A stretch of DNA of 20,051 nt from positions 1 through 20,051 of the IMG/VR virus record IMGVR_UViG_3300009151_004442; one strand, given 5' to 3'. Of this stretch, positions 1 to 7,400 are shown piece after piece (position 1 is the stretch's first letter; the number at the start of each line of letters is the position of its first letter). Position numbers and translations under genes: made by a program. Below the pieces are notes generated by a model that was given only the letters and a program-made list of their open reading frames with translations, searched no databases and was not told where the DNA came from. Origin of the DNA: a virus.

Positions 1-2
1 AA

Positions 3-272
3 AATGCACAGCAAGCCCATGCTGATGATTATGCAGATTTTTCAGCCAGAGCCGCCGCTAAATCAGCCGAGACTGGTGTAAGTCCAATGCAGGTGCGAAT
101 TTCGAGAGATAGGCCAGCAGCCCATGCGGCTACTGCCGCTAGCAAGAAACTGGATCGTAATAAACAACTTACAATAAATAAACCAAATAGCAACTATGCT
201 AATGACCAAGCGGAAAAGCTAGCTTGGGGGCAAAGACTTGGACAAGCGACAAACCTAGGTAGTGGCAGATAA
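3..272 (+). CDS. C-terminal part of an unidentified phage protein (5' end outside window)
   Basis: The frame is open from the first complete codon at base 3 to the TAA at 270-272, giving 89 visible residues, so this is the 3' end of a gene that starts upstream. An internal ATG at 87 has no ribosome site and lies in continuous coding sequence, so I do not treat it as the start. The peptide is rich in Ala, Asn, Gln and Arg, looks hydrophilic and probably disordered, and ends in GQRLGQATNLGSGR. I do not recognise it. Its place directly upstream of the large terminase would suit a small terminase or a neck/head protein, but nothing in the residues proves this. A strong terminator follows 22 bases after the stop, so this gene ends its transcription unit. 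Confidence 0.6.
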   Translation, partial: NAQQAHADDYADFSARAAAKSAETGVSPMQVRISRDRPAAHAATAASKKLDRNKQLTINKPNSNYANDQAEKLAWGQRLGQATNLGSGR

Positions 273-293
273 TCAAAACTTAGAACGTAGTTC

Positions 294-321
294 AAATAGC
301 CTCTTCGGAGGCTATTTTTTT
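294..321 (+). terminator. Rho-independent terminator with UUCG tetraloop
   Basis: A perfect 10-bp stem pairs 294-303 (AAATAGCCTC) with 308-317 and closes a C(UUCG)G tetraloop at 304-307. The right arm runs into a T-tract ending at 321. This is a textbook intrinsic terminator for the gene ending at 272, and it isolates terL from upstream transcription. Confidence 0.93.
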
Positions 322-322
322 C

Positions 323-330
323 ATTAAATA
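323..330 (+). promoter_or_regulatory. Candidate T4-type late promoter octamer for terL
   Basis: ATTAAATA at 323-330 resembles the T4 late promoter octamer TATAAATA (two mismatches). It directly follows the terminator T-tract and ends five bases before the terL ATG. By the T4 rule that transcription starts about six bases after the octamer, +1 would be the A of the ATG. No Shine-Dalgarno is present between them. Confidence 0.5.
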
Positions 331-335
331 AACAT

Positions 336-1922
336 ATGGGAAGCAAAAATATAGATAATAAGTTAGTTAAGACTGCTCACAGTACACAAAAGTACACTGA
401 GCAGGATATCGAAGACTTACTAAAATGTTCAGACCCGATTACGGGTCCACATTATTTCCTTGATAACTTTTTCTTTATTCAACATCCTACAAGAGGTAAG
501 TTGCAATACGAAGCATTTGATTATCAGCGAAGATTAATTGACAGCTATCATCAACACAGATTTAATGTAAATTTATTACCTCGTCAAACAGGTAAGACAA
601 CTACAGCCGCAGGATATTTGCTATGGTTTGCAATGTTTGTACCAGACAGTACCATTCTTGTTGCCGCGCACAAATATACAGGCGCACAAGAAATTATGCA
701 ACGTATAAGATATGCTTATGAGTTATGTTCTAATCATATTCGTTGTGGTGCCACTAGTTATAATAAACAAAGTATAGAATTTGACAACGGATCGCGTATT
801 GTAGCTCAAACAACTACAGAAACAACCGGTCGTGGTATGTCATTGTCAATGTTATATGCAGACGAGTTTGCATTCGTAGAACCAAATATTGCCACAGAAT
901 TTTGGACTTCTATTTCGCCTACACTGGCTACAGGTGGTAAAGCCATTATAACAAGCACACCTAACAGTGATGAAGATCAATTCTCACAAATTTGGAAAGA
1001 AGCTAATCACAAATTTGATGAGCACGGCAATGAAAGAGCAGTAGGTAAAAATGGATTCTTTCCGTTTAGAGCGTATTGGAGTGAACATCCTGATCGTAAT
1101 GAAGAGTGGGCAAACACCGAACGTAGTCGTATTGGAGAAGAACGATTCCGCCGAGAACATGATTGTGAGTTCTTAGTCTTTGACGAAACACTTATTAACA
1201 GTATAGCACTTGCGGCCATGGAAGGTATTGATCCTATAATGAAAATGGGTCAAGCTAGGTGGTACAAAAAAATTAATCCCATGAACACATATCTAGTGGC
1301 GCTAGATCCTAGTTTAGGTACAGGTGGAGATCCAGCCGCAATACAAATTATTGAAATTCCTAGCTTTGACCAAGTAGCAGAATGGCAACATAATTTAACT
1401 ACTATTCAAGGACAAGTTCGAATATTGCGGGACCTGTGTAATCACATACAGGATGAATGTGCGTCTAGAGGAGTACAGGCCAGCATTTATTACAGCGTTG
1501 AAAACAATAATATTGGTGAAGCCGCCCTAGTTGCCATTGACGAAATTGGAGAAGAAAGTATTCCAGGTTTATTCCTAAGTGAACCTATTAAAAAAGGACA
1601 TGTTCGTAGATTTCGAAAAGGATTTAATACTACAAATTCTAGTAAAATCAATGCCTGCGCCAAGTTAAAACACCTAGTAGAAAGCCACAGATTAGGAATA
1701 AAATCTAAACCTTTGATCAGCGAACTTAAAGCATATATTGCTAAAGGTTTAGGATTTGAAGCAAAAGTTGGAGCACACGATGACCTAGTTAGTAGTATGT
1801 TACTGGCCATACGTATGGCATTAATGCTACAAGAATGGGACCCTGCAATCTACGATAAAATGCGCGAAGAACGAGAAGATGAATTCTTAATGCCCATGCC
1901 CATATATATCTCAAATTACTAA
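336..1922 (+). CDS. terL: Terminase large subunit (T4 gp17-like packaging ATPase/nuclease)
   Basis: This is the motor protein that pumps phage DNA into the prohead through the portal and cuts the concatemer. In 528 residues the N-terminal ATPase shows a Walker A at about 83-89 (RQTGKTT), a Walker B at 172-177 (MLYADE, catalytic Glu177) and a coupling motif near 205-210 (ITSTPN). The C-terminal RNase H-like nuclease shows acidic residues at Asp324 (VALDPSLGTG), Glu389 (YYSVEN) and Asp482-483 (AHDDLV). T4 gp17 is longer (about 610 residues). The ATG at 336 is chosen because the only in-frame upstream sequence is terminator and promoter. There is no Shine-Dalgarno; the late-type octamer at 323-330 sits just before the start. 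The gene is followed 12 bases later by another late-type gene. Confidence 0.95.
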   Translation: MGSKNIDNKLVKTAHSTQKYTEQDIEDLLKCSDPITGPHYFLDNFFFIQHPTRGKLQYEAFDYQRRLIDSYHQHRFNVNLLPRQTGKTTTAAGYLLWFAMFVPDSTILVAAHKYTGAQEIMQRIRYAYELCSNHIRCGATSYNKQSIEFDNGSRIVAQTTTETTGRGMSLSMLYADEFAFVEPNIATEFWTSISPTLATGGKAIITSTPNSDEDQFSQIWKEANHKFDEHGNERAVGKNGFFPFRAYWSEHPDRNEEWANTERSRIGEERFRREHDCEFLVFDETLINSIALAAMEGIDPIMKMGQARWYKKINPMNTYLVALDPSLGTGGDPAAIQIIEIPSFDQVAEWQHNLTTIQGQVRILRDLCNHIQDECASRGVQASIYYSVENNNIGEAALVAIDEIGEESIPGLFLSEPIKKGHVRRFRKGFNTTNSSKINACAKLKHLVESHRLGIKSKPLISELKAYIAKGLGFEAKVGAHDDLVSSMLLAIRMALMLQEWDPAIYDKMREEREDEFLMPMPIYISNY

Positions 1923-1928
1923 TAAATA
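1921..1928 (+). promoter_or_regulatory. Candidate T4-type late promoter octamer for the 831-residue protein
   Basis: AATAAATA at 1921-1928 matches seven of eight bases of TATAAATA and overlaps the terL stop codon (1920-1922). It ends six bases before the ATG at 1935, putting the predicted +1 at about 1934. No Shine-Dalgarno is seen in the gap ACACAT. Confidence 0.55.
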
Positions 1929-1934
1929 ACACAT

Positions 1935-4430
1935 ATGAAAGCTATACAACTAATTTCTCAAGATCTGTTTGATAAAATTCGCAGCCGTTTTCAAAACTTA
2001 GAAATGGGTGATGAAACTGGTGCAGTTACTATCGACCCCGTACGAGCACGTTTCTTTGATTTTGACTTTGTGAATGAAGGTACAAACTTAGGGCGTGTAA
2101 GCATTAGTTTAAACGATCTAGGGTCTTTAAAAATTTATTATAGTCAAGGCATTACGGAAAATCAAGATGATCCTGCCAAACAAATGTGGTACGATTTTCT
2201 TAAAGAAATGAGATTATTTTCAATGCGTAGATTATTGCGTTTTGATACAAGAGACATTGCTAAAACAAATCTTGATAGAAATGATTTCCAACATCTTGCC
2301 GCAACGCAACCTCCCAAGGAAGAACCAGACATGAATACTATGAACGAAACTAAAAAAATCAGAAAAGGTGTATCAGAAAACGCCGGACGCGAATTAACAA
2401 ACACTCCACGTGATCAAATGATATCAAGAATGAGTCCTAGTGTTGATAACAATGCCTTGATGCAAAAAGTTGGAAAAGTGGTAAACAGCCCAGAATTCAA
2501 TAGTGACACTATTTTAAAAATAGTGGATTCGCCCAATATTACTCATCCTGTTGGACTTTATATACAAAAAGAATTTGACGAGCTTCAATATGATTTAGGT
2601 AGAGCATATGAGGATCACCCAGAAGAAGTTGCTGAAAAATTACTATCGATGTTAAAAGACAGAACACAGCAAGGTCTGCAAGAAGGCCGTTGGAACCAAA
2701 AAAGTTCTAAAAAAACAAGTCGCGCAGTAAAAGGTCGTACAGAAGTTATTGTAAGACACCATAAAGCAGTTGACGAAATGTATCCAGGTGCAAGAAGTCA
2801 ACGTAATAATATCAAGGCAATTTTTGTACAGAATGCAGAAGGTGAAAGATTTAAGTATCCATTTATTCACCCAGCAGGTGCATTCGCTATGGCACAACAC
2901 GTGGATCACGGCGGCATTCCTCATGATCCAGCAGGCAAAGCAATTATCCGCATGAGTGAGCAAATTGCTCAACTACAAGAATTTCATAGGCAAGTACAGC
3001 ACACAAGTTTACATGATGACGCCATGGGCATTACAGAAAGGGCCGTAGGCCGACTACAGGAATTAAAATCAAGAATTGAAGCACTAGGTAAGCGTCATCA
3101 CTATGAATCATGGGTAGCAGAATTAACAAATCAAGATGAACCAATGTTAGGTGAATTAGATGATGTTACCATGGAAACTTATAAAAGCAAATTTACACAA
3201 ACAGATTTTAAAGAAGAATTGGCAAGTTTCTTTCCACTATTACACAGTATTATGCAAGAAGCAAATACAGTAGATTTAGAAGAATACGTTAACGAAGAAA
3301 GTAATATTTGCCCGGATTGCAAAGAAGATCCGTGTGTATGTGATAAACATGTTAAAGAAAATGCATTTAACGAATTTGAAGAATGGGCAGAAGCTACTGA
3401 ACAGGGCAAATTAACAAACGATGAAATTGAAGCATTAAAAACAGCATTAAACGAATTGCCTAACGGTGAATTAGAATTAGGTCCAGATGGTCAAACAGCA
3501 TGGCAATTTTTCAGCGGATTAGGTTTAGACGACAGCGATTTGGAAGATAAATTTAAATCTGCCGCTTCTCTAGATCCATCCGCTGATCCAATTGAAGTAT
3601 TAAAAATGTGGGCACAAGACAGTTATCCAGAGTTACTTGTAACTTTAGGACTTAGCGGCACCGGTGAAGAACCGGCAGCGGCACCAGAAGTTGGTGCGGC
3701 GCCTGAAGCACCACCTGCTCCGGAACAGCCAGTAGCCGAAGACAAGGGCAACATGGTTCAAGAAGTTGCTAAAATTGTTAAGAGTTTTTATAACCGTGAC
3801 AATCCGGAAGTTGGACCATTCCGTGGTAATGAAGGCATTGTACTAGATGTTAAAAAAGCAATTAGTGAAAAGTTTGGTGATGAGGCCGGCGAACAAGCCG
3901 CTCAAATGGCAGAACAATTCATGCAAAAACTTACAATGGAATGGCAACAACGTCATGGTAAAACAGGCCCTGTGGAACCAACTGATGGTCTTGCAAGATT
4001 AAAAGAACTAGTTGGTAACATTAAAACCAAAGTAGAAAGTATGGGTTCACAAGAAGAAGCATATAATCCTAATAGTGTTGATGCACAAAATCGTCGTGAT
4101 TTAGAAGCATCACATGAAAAACATTTGAAAGTTAAAGCAGCCGACGGAGATAAAAATGCTCAAGCACGGTTAGATGCACTAGCACAGAAAAAAGAGAGAA
4201 TGAGAAATGACTACAATGATCGCATGGAACGTGAGGGTGTAGACAAGAGTCAAGTACCTGCCGCGCTACGCAAAGAAAAAGGCGGAGATTGGAAAATGTC
4301 TACCAAAGATTTAGAAAAAGAAAAAACCAATAGTCCAACTAGCTCAGCGGGACTAGCCCGTAAAAAAGCAGAATTAGGCATCAGTGAAGAAATGGCCGCA
4401 ATTATGAAATTAGCCGGTTTGGCAAAATAA
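1935..4430 (+). CDS. Large conserved phage protein of unknown function, probably late/virion-associated
   Basis: This 831-residue protein has no enzymatic motif I can name. I recall its N-terminus (about 1-115, FFDFDF and FDTRDI motifs) and a block at about 269-330 (TEVIVRHH; EGERFKYPF) from proteins of other marine T4-like phages, also without a function. Further along is a compact Cys cluster CPDCKEDPCVCDKH at 459-472 that could bind zinc. An Ala/Pro/Glu-rich linker lies at about 578-603, followed by a charged, probably helical C-terminus rich in Lys and Glu. Its position directly after terL, under a late-type octamer, suggests a head-assembly or internal virion protein; that is inference from context. 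Composition argues against sheath, portal or major capsid. A terminator ends the unit at 4469-4507. Confidence 0.75.
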   Translation: MKAIQLISQDLFDKIRSRFQNLEMGDETGAVTIDPVRARFFDFDFVNEGTNLGRVSISLNDLGSLKIYYSQGITENQDDPAKQMWYDFLKEMRLFSMRRLLRFDTRDIAKTNLDRNDFQHLAATQPPKEEPDMNTMNETKKIRKGVSENAGRELTNTPRDQMISRMSPSVDNNALMQKVGKVVNSPEFNSDTILKIVDSPNITHPVGLYIQKEFDELQYDLGRAYEDHPEEVAEKLLSMLKDRTQQGLQEGRWNQKSSKKTSRAVKGRTEVIVRHHKAVDEMYPGARSQRNNIKAIFVQNAEGERFKYPFIHPAGAFAMAQHVDHGGIPHDPAGKAIIRMSEQIAQLQEFHRQVQHTSLHDDAMGITERAVGRLQELKSRIEALGKRHHYESWVAELTNQDEPMLGELDDVTMETYKSKFTQTDFKEELASFFPLLHSIMQEANTVDLEEYVNEESNICPDCKEDPCVCDKHVKENAFNEFEEWAEATEQGKLTNDEIEALKTALNELPNGELELGPDGQTAWQFFSGLGLDDSDLEDKFKSAASLDPSADPIEVLKMWAQDSYPELLVTLGLSGTGEEPAAAPEVGAAPEAPPAPEQPVAEDKGNMVQEVAKIVKSFYNRDNPEVGPFRGNEGIVLDVKKAISEKFGDEAGEQAAQMAEQFMQKLTMEWQQRHGKTGPVEPTDGLARLKELVGNIKTKVESMGSQEEAYNPNSVDAQNRRDLEASHEKHLKVKAADGDKNAQARLDALAQKKERMRNDYNDRMEREGVDKSQVPAALRKEKGGDWKMSTKDLEKEKTNSPTSSAGLARKKAELGISEEMAAIMKLAGLAK

Positions 4431-4460
4431 ATCAAAATATACCAATAAAACTCTTGACGA

Positions 4461-4468
4461 GATAAATA
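4461..4468 (+). promoter_or_regulatory. Late-octamer-like GATAAATA abutting a terminator (weak call)
   Basis: GATAAATA matches seven of eight bases of the T4 late octamer, but the terminator stem begins at the next base. A transcript started here would run straight into the hairpin. In DNA this AT-rich a chance match is possible. Confidence 0.2.
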
Positions 4469-4507
4469 AAACTGTGTATAGTTAACGCTATGCACAGTTT
4501 TTCTTTT
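4469..4507 (+). terminator. Rho-independent terminator between late genes and the gp32 block
   Basis: A 13-bp stem pairs 4469-4481 (AAACTGTGTATAG) with 4488-4500, with one G-T pair at 4477/4492 and a six-base loop TTAACG. The right arm continues into a T-rich tract to 4507. It ends the terL/831-residue unit before the gp32 promoter. Confidence 0.9.
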
Positions 4508-4514
4508 TAGTCAG

Positions 4515-4543
4515 TTGGCTTTAAAGAAGAGGCATAATATAAC
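4515..4543 (+). promoter_or_regulatory. Candidate sigma70-like or middle promoter for gp32
   Basis: TTGGCT (4515-4520), a 17-base spacer and TATAAC (4538-4543) form a plausible host-type promoter with +1 near 4550. The -35 area reads TTGGCTTTA, which also resembles a T4 MotA box, and an alternative -10 TAATAT starts 11 bases after it. Either reading gives a short leader carrying AAGGA at 4551-4555, eight bases before the ATG. Confidence 0.5.
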
Positions 4544-4563
4544 ATTTATTAAGGAAAAACATT

Positions 4564-5553
4564 ATGGCAACGTTAGCAGAAATTCGCGCAAAGCTTCAAC
4601 AAAGCGCACAACAATCCGGCGGGCAATCCGGCGGTGACAACGCAATCTTTCCACACTGGAATATTGCAGAAGGTACAAACGTATCAGTTCGTTTCCTTCC
4701 AGATGCAGACCCCAACAACACTTTTTTCTGGCTTGAACGAGCAATGATTAAATTGCCCTTTGCTGGTATCAAGGGTGAAACAAATTCTAAACCTGTTACT
4801 GTGCAAGTACCTTGCATGGAAATGTGGGGAGAAACTTGCCCAGTTCTAACAGAAGTTCGTCCATGGTTCAAGGACAAGAGTTTGGAAGATATGGGTCGTA
4901 AGTACTGGAAAAAGAAGAGTTACTTGTTCCAAGGATTTGTTGTTGACAGCAAGTTCAAAGAGGACCGTACTCCAGAGAATCCAATTCGTCGATTCATTAT
5001 TGGCTCACAGATTTTTAACATTGTTAAAAATGCACTGATGGATGCTGAGATTGAAGAATTGCCAACAGACTACGTTCGTGGTTTGGATTTTAAAATCACA
5101 AAAACCAGCAAAGGTGGCTATGCTGATTACTCTACTTCAACATGGGCTCGTCGTGAACGTGCTTTGAGCGAAGATGAAAATGCGGCAATCGCAAAACACG
5201 GTTTGTTTAAACTGAATGACTTCTTGCCCAAGAAGCCTGGCGCAGTTGAACTCAAAGTTATTGCAGAAATGTTTGCGGCTTCCGTAGACGGTGAAGCATA
5301 TGATCCAGAACGTTGGAGTCAATACTTTAAGCCAGCAGGTTTTGGCGGTCGTGACGAAGCTAGTGGTTCTTCAACTCCTGCTCCAGCGCCTAAGGCAGCT
5401 CCAGCGCCTAAAGATGAAGATGAAGAAGATGCTCCGTTTGATACAGCACCAGCCAAGACAGCGCCTGCTCCTAAAGCAGAGTCTGCAGGCGGAGAAGCAT
5501 CGAGTCGTGCGGCAGATATCATTGCAATGATTCGTAATCGACAAAAAGACTAA
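4564..5553 (+). CDS. 32: Single-stranded DNA-binding protein gp32
   Basis: This is the T4-type SSB that coats single-stranded DNA in replication, recombination and repair and organises UvsX, UvsY, primase and polymerase. The 329-residue protein has the family layout. A basic, Gln-rich N-terminus (KLQQSAQQSG) serves cooperativity. The core starts near FPHWNI (His31) and contains Cys84 and Cys92 (CMEMWGETC), candidate ligands of the gp32 zinc site, and aromatic-rich segments such as KKYWKKKSYLF. A Pro/Ala/Lys linker and an acidic stretch (DEDEEDAPFD) lead to a C-terminal helix ending IIAMIRNRQKD, which in the family recruits partner proteins. The ATG has a good ribosome site, AAGGA, eight bases upstream. 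It heads the recombination block and is followed ten bases later by uvsX. Confidence 0.9.
   Translation: MATLAEIRAKLQQSAQQSGGQSGGDNAIFPHWNIAEGTNVSVRFLPDADPNNTFFWLERAMIKLPFAGIKGETNSKPVTVQVPCMEMWGETCPVLTEVRPWFKDKSLEDMGRKYWKKKSYLFQGFVVDSKFKEDRTPENPIRRFIIGSQIFNIVKNALMDAEIEELPTDYVRGLDFKITKTSKGGYADYSTSTWARRERALSEDENAAIAKHGLFKLNDFLPKKPGAVELKVIAEMFAASVDGEAYDPERWSQYFKPAGFGGRDEASGSSTPAPAPKAAPAPKDEDEEDAPFDTAPAKTAPAPKAESAGGEASSRAADIIAMIRNRQKD
4612..4634 (+). repeat. Short tandem repeat in the gp32 N-terminal region
   Basis: CAATCCGGCGG occurs at 4612-4622 and again at 4624-4634, a 12-base period. It encodes a Ser-Gly-Gly-Gln repeat, a flexible linker between the N-terminal arm and the DNA-binding core. 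Confidence 0.8.
5380..5411 (+). repeat. Direct repeat in the gp32 Ala/Pro linker
   Basis: GCTCCAGCGCCTAA occurs at 5380-5393 and 5398-5411, an 18-base period. It encodes Ala-Pro-Ala-Pro-Lys units of the linker before the acidic tail, and looks like a small in-frame duplication. Confidence 0.75.
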
Positions 5554-5563
5554 GGGGCATTAG

Positions 5564-6625
5564 ATGGGAAAAGCATTTGATATTTCTAAGTTTAGAAAGT
5601 CAATTACTAAGTCCATTGATGGTCTTGGTATTGGCTTTAACGATCCGACTGATTGGATCTCAACTGGCAACTATGCTCTTAACTATCTTATCTCGGGGGA
5701 CTTCTTTAGGGGAGTTCCTCTTGGTAAAGTTACAGTATTTGCCGGAGAAAGTGGTGCAGGCAAGAGCTATATCTGCTCAGGAAACATTATTCGTCACGCA
5801 CAAGAACAAGGCATTTATGTTGTTCTAGTTGACAGTGAGAACGCTCTTGATGAGAAATGGTTACTTGATCTTGGTGTTGATACCAGTGAAGAAAAACTTC
5901 TAAAACTTAACATGGCTATGATTGACGATGTGGCTAAAACCATTAGTGAATTCATGAAAGAGTACAAAGTTATGCCAGAGGATTCACGTCCTAAGGTGTT
6001 GTTTGTAATTGACAGTTTAGGTATGTTGTTAACTCCTACAGACGTTAACCAGTTTGAAGCAGGCGAAATGAAAGGTGACATGGGCCGTAAACCTAAAGCA
6101 CTTACAAGCCTTGTTCGTAACTGTGTTAACATGTTTGGTTCTTGGAATGTAGGTATGGTTTGTACAAATCATACTTATGCGTCACAGGACATGTTTGATC
6201 CAGATGACAAGATTAGTGGCGGACAAGGATTTGTTTATGCAAGTAGTATTGTAGTTGCCATGAAAAAACTCAAACTGAAAACTGATGAGGATGGCAATAA
6301 AACTACAACTGTAAACGGTATCCGTGCGGCGTGTAAGATTATGAAAACTCGTTATGCTAAACCGTTTGAAGGTGTACAGGTTGAGATTCCGTATACAACG
6401 GGTATGAGTCCATTTAGTGGCTTAGTTGATTTGTTTGAAGCTAAAGGTAAGTTGAAGAAAGAAGGCAATAGTCTTGTTTATACAACAAAAGATGGCGAGA
6501 TTATTAAACAGTTCCGTAAAGCATGGAACAATAATGACAAAGATGGACTAATTACAGTTATGGCGGAATGGGACGACAATGCAAATGTTCCTGCGCCAGT
6601 CATAGAGGAAACTGAGGAAGAATAA
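5564..6625 (+). CDS. uvsX: UvsX, RecA-like recombinase
   Basis: UvsX forms filaments on single-stranded DNA and carries out strand exchange, starting recombination-dependent replication. The 353-residue protein has a clear RecA core: Walker A at 61-68 (GESGAGKS), Walker B around 146-152 (LFVIDSL, Asp150), and loop-like segments after TNHTYAS and SGGQGF. Length is close to T4 UvsX (about 390). The ATG at 5564 is preceded by AAGGGG, nine bases back. The C-terminus is acidic (EETEEE), as in many recombinases, where it tempers DNA binding. It lies between gp32 and a small acidic protein, with uvsY soon after, so the filament-forming protein, its mediator and the SSB are probably co-expressed. Confidence 0.95.
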   Translation: MGKAFDISKFRKSITKSIDGLGIGFNDPTDWISTGNYALNYLISGDFFRGVPLGKVTVFAGESGAGKSYICSGNIIRHAQEQGIYVVLVDSENALDEKWLLDLGVDTSEEKLLKLNMAMIDDVAKTISEFMKEYKVMPEDSRPKVLFVIDSLGMLLTPTDVNQFEAGEMKGDMGRKPKALTSLVRNCVNMFGSWNVGMVCTNHTYASQDMFDPDDKISGGQGFVYASSIVVAMKKLKLKTDEDGNKTTTVNGIRAACKIMKTRYAKPFEGVQVEIPYTTGMSPFSGLVDLFEAKGKLKKEGNSLVYTTKDGEIIKQFRKAWNNNDKDGLITVMAEWDDNANVPAPVIEETEEE

Positions 6626-6626
6626 A

Positions 6627-6887
6627 ATGGAAGAACAGCAAATCATAGAAATATGGGATACATTTAGAGACTATATTCCAGAAAAAAGTCGAGAAACTGC
6701 CGCTAGTCAATTTGTTGAATATCTTGTTAGCCAAGATGTTGAGATTGCAACACTTGAAAGTGTGTTAGGGTACGACCCTAACGTTGATGCGGCAATTGAA
6801 CTTGTTATTAAAGAACACAGTGATGGTTACGATGATGACGAGGACGACGAAGAATTGGATGAAGGCATCGAAGACGAGGACTACTAA
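6627..6887 (+). CDS. Small acidic protein between uvsX and uvsY
   Basis: This is an 86-residue protein of unknown function. Residues 1-60 look helical (IIEIWDTFRDYIPEKSRE, then a segment ending ESVLGYDPNVDAAI), and the last 20 or so are almost all Asp and Glu, a DNA-mimic-like tail. Its ATG follows the uvsX stop by one base, and GAGGAAG inside the uvsX end can serve as ribosome site. Its stop overlaps the uvsY start as TAATG. Location between recombinase and mediator genes suggests a role with UvsX or gp32, for instance modulating filament assembly, but no motif proves it. Confidence 0.8.
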   Translation: MEEQQIIEIWDTFRDYIPEKSRETAASQFVEYLVSQDVEIATLESVLGYDPNVDAAIELVIKEHSDGYDDDEDDEELDEGIEDEDY

Positions 6888-7342
6888 TGTCATGGTATTC
6901 TAAAGTAAGCAAGGATATTAGTCATCTTCCTGCTTGCATTGAATATTTTTATAAAGAACTAGATTCGGCAAGATACGAGGTAAAAATCCACGGAAACGTG
7001 GAAAAATCCTCGGCTCAATTGCCTGGTATTGTTGAGCAAAGATTTAATCAACTTCAAGAGCTTGAAGCAGTACTTGAATATTTAAACATTGAACTAAGAC
7101 GTACCCGCAGTAAGGCATTTAAGAAGTATCTAGAAAATTATCAAAGAGCATTGAGTAGTAGAGATGTTGAAAAATACGTCGAAGGCGAGGCAGATGTAGT
7201 TGATATGGAAAAAATCATTAATGAATTTGCCATGTTGCGAAATCAATGGCTTGGCATTATTAAAGCATTGGATATAAAACAATGGCAATTAAGTAATATC
7301 ATAAAACTACGAACAGCCGGACTTGAAGACGTAGTCCTATAA
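6887..7342 (+). CDS. uvsY: UvsY-like recombination mediator
   Basis: UvsY helps UvsX displace gp32 from single-stranded DNA. This 151-residue, highly helical protein has the features I recall from UvsY of marine T4-like phages: a central block with NIELRRTRSKAFKKYLE and YQRALSSRDVEKYV, then VDMEKIINEFAMLRN and a C-terminal QLSNIIKLRTAGLED. T4 UvsY is about 137 residues. The start ATG overlaps the previous stop by one base (TAATG), so translation is probably coupled. Position two genes after uvsX in one transcription unit supports the call. The unit closes with a terminator 13 bases after the stop. Confidence 0.85.
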   Translation: MSWYSKVSKDISHLPACIEYFYKELDSARYEVKIHGNVEKSSAQLPGIVEQRFNQLQELEAVLEYLNIELRRTRSKAFKKYLENYQRALSSRDVEKYVEGEADVVDMEKIINEFAMLRNQWLGIIKALDIKQWQLSNIIKLRTAGLEDVVL

Positions 7343-7354
7343 AGGTAAAAAGGT

Positions 7355-7379
7355 AAAAAGGAGACTTGTTCTCCTTTTT
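7355..7379 (+). terminator. Rho-independent terminator after uvsY
   Basis: A 10-bp stem pairs 7355-7364 (AAAAAGGAGA) with 7370-7379 around the loop CTTGT, and the right arm ends in five T with ATTTT following. The -35 element of the next promoter lies within the loop and right arm, so terminator and promoter are nested. Confidence 0.88.
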
Positions 7380-7394
7380 ATTTTGTGTTATAAT
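7366..7394 (+). promoter_or_regulatory. Sigma70-type promoter with extended -10, nested in a terminator
   Basis: TTGTTC (7366-7371), exactly 17 bases, then a perfect TATAAT (7389-7394) preceded by TG one base upstream (extended -10, TGTTATAAT). Predicted +1 is 7401, the A of the next gene's ATG, implying a leaderless mRNA. This is the best host-type promoter in the window. Confidence 0.8.
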
Positions 7395-7400
7395 AAGATT

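Noticed and set aside
173-180. AATAAATA octamer inside the partial first gene
   Set aside because: No start codon at the right distance; it is in coding sequence, and such 8-mers are expected by chance in DNA this AT-rich.
87-272. Independent 61-residue gene starting at ATG 87
   Set aside because: The same frame is open from base 3 with similar composition and there is no ribosome site before 87, so it is the end of a longer gene.
1935-4430. Tail sheath (gp18) or portal, expected near terL in T4-like maps
   Set aside because: The protein is highly charged with a Cys cluster and Ala/Pro linker and lacks the layout of sheath or portal proteins.
5319-5522. Reverse-strand Ala/Ser-rich frame opposite gp32
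   Set aside because: It arises from the repeated Ala/Pro codons of the gp32 linker read backwards.
7383-7400. TTG 7383 as start of the 394-residue protein
   Set aside because: These codons overlap a strong -10 TATAAT and lie before the predicted transcription start, so ATG 7401 is preferred.
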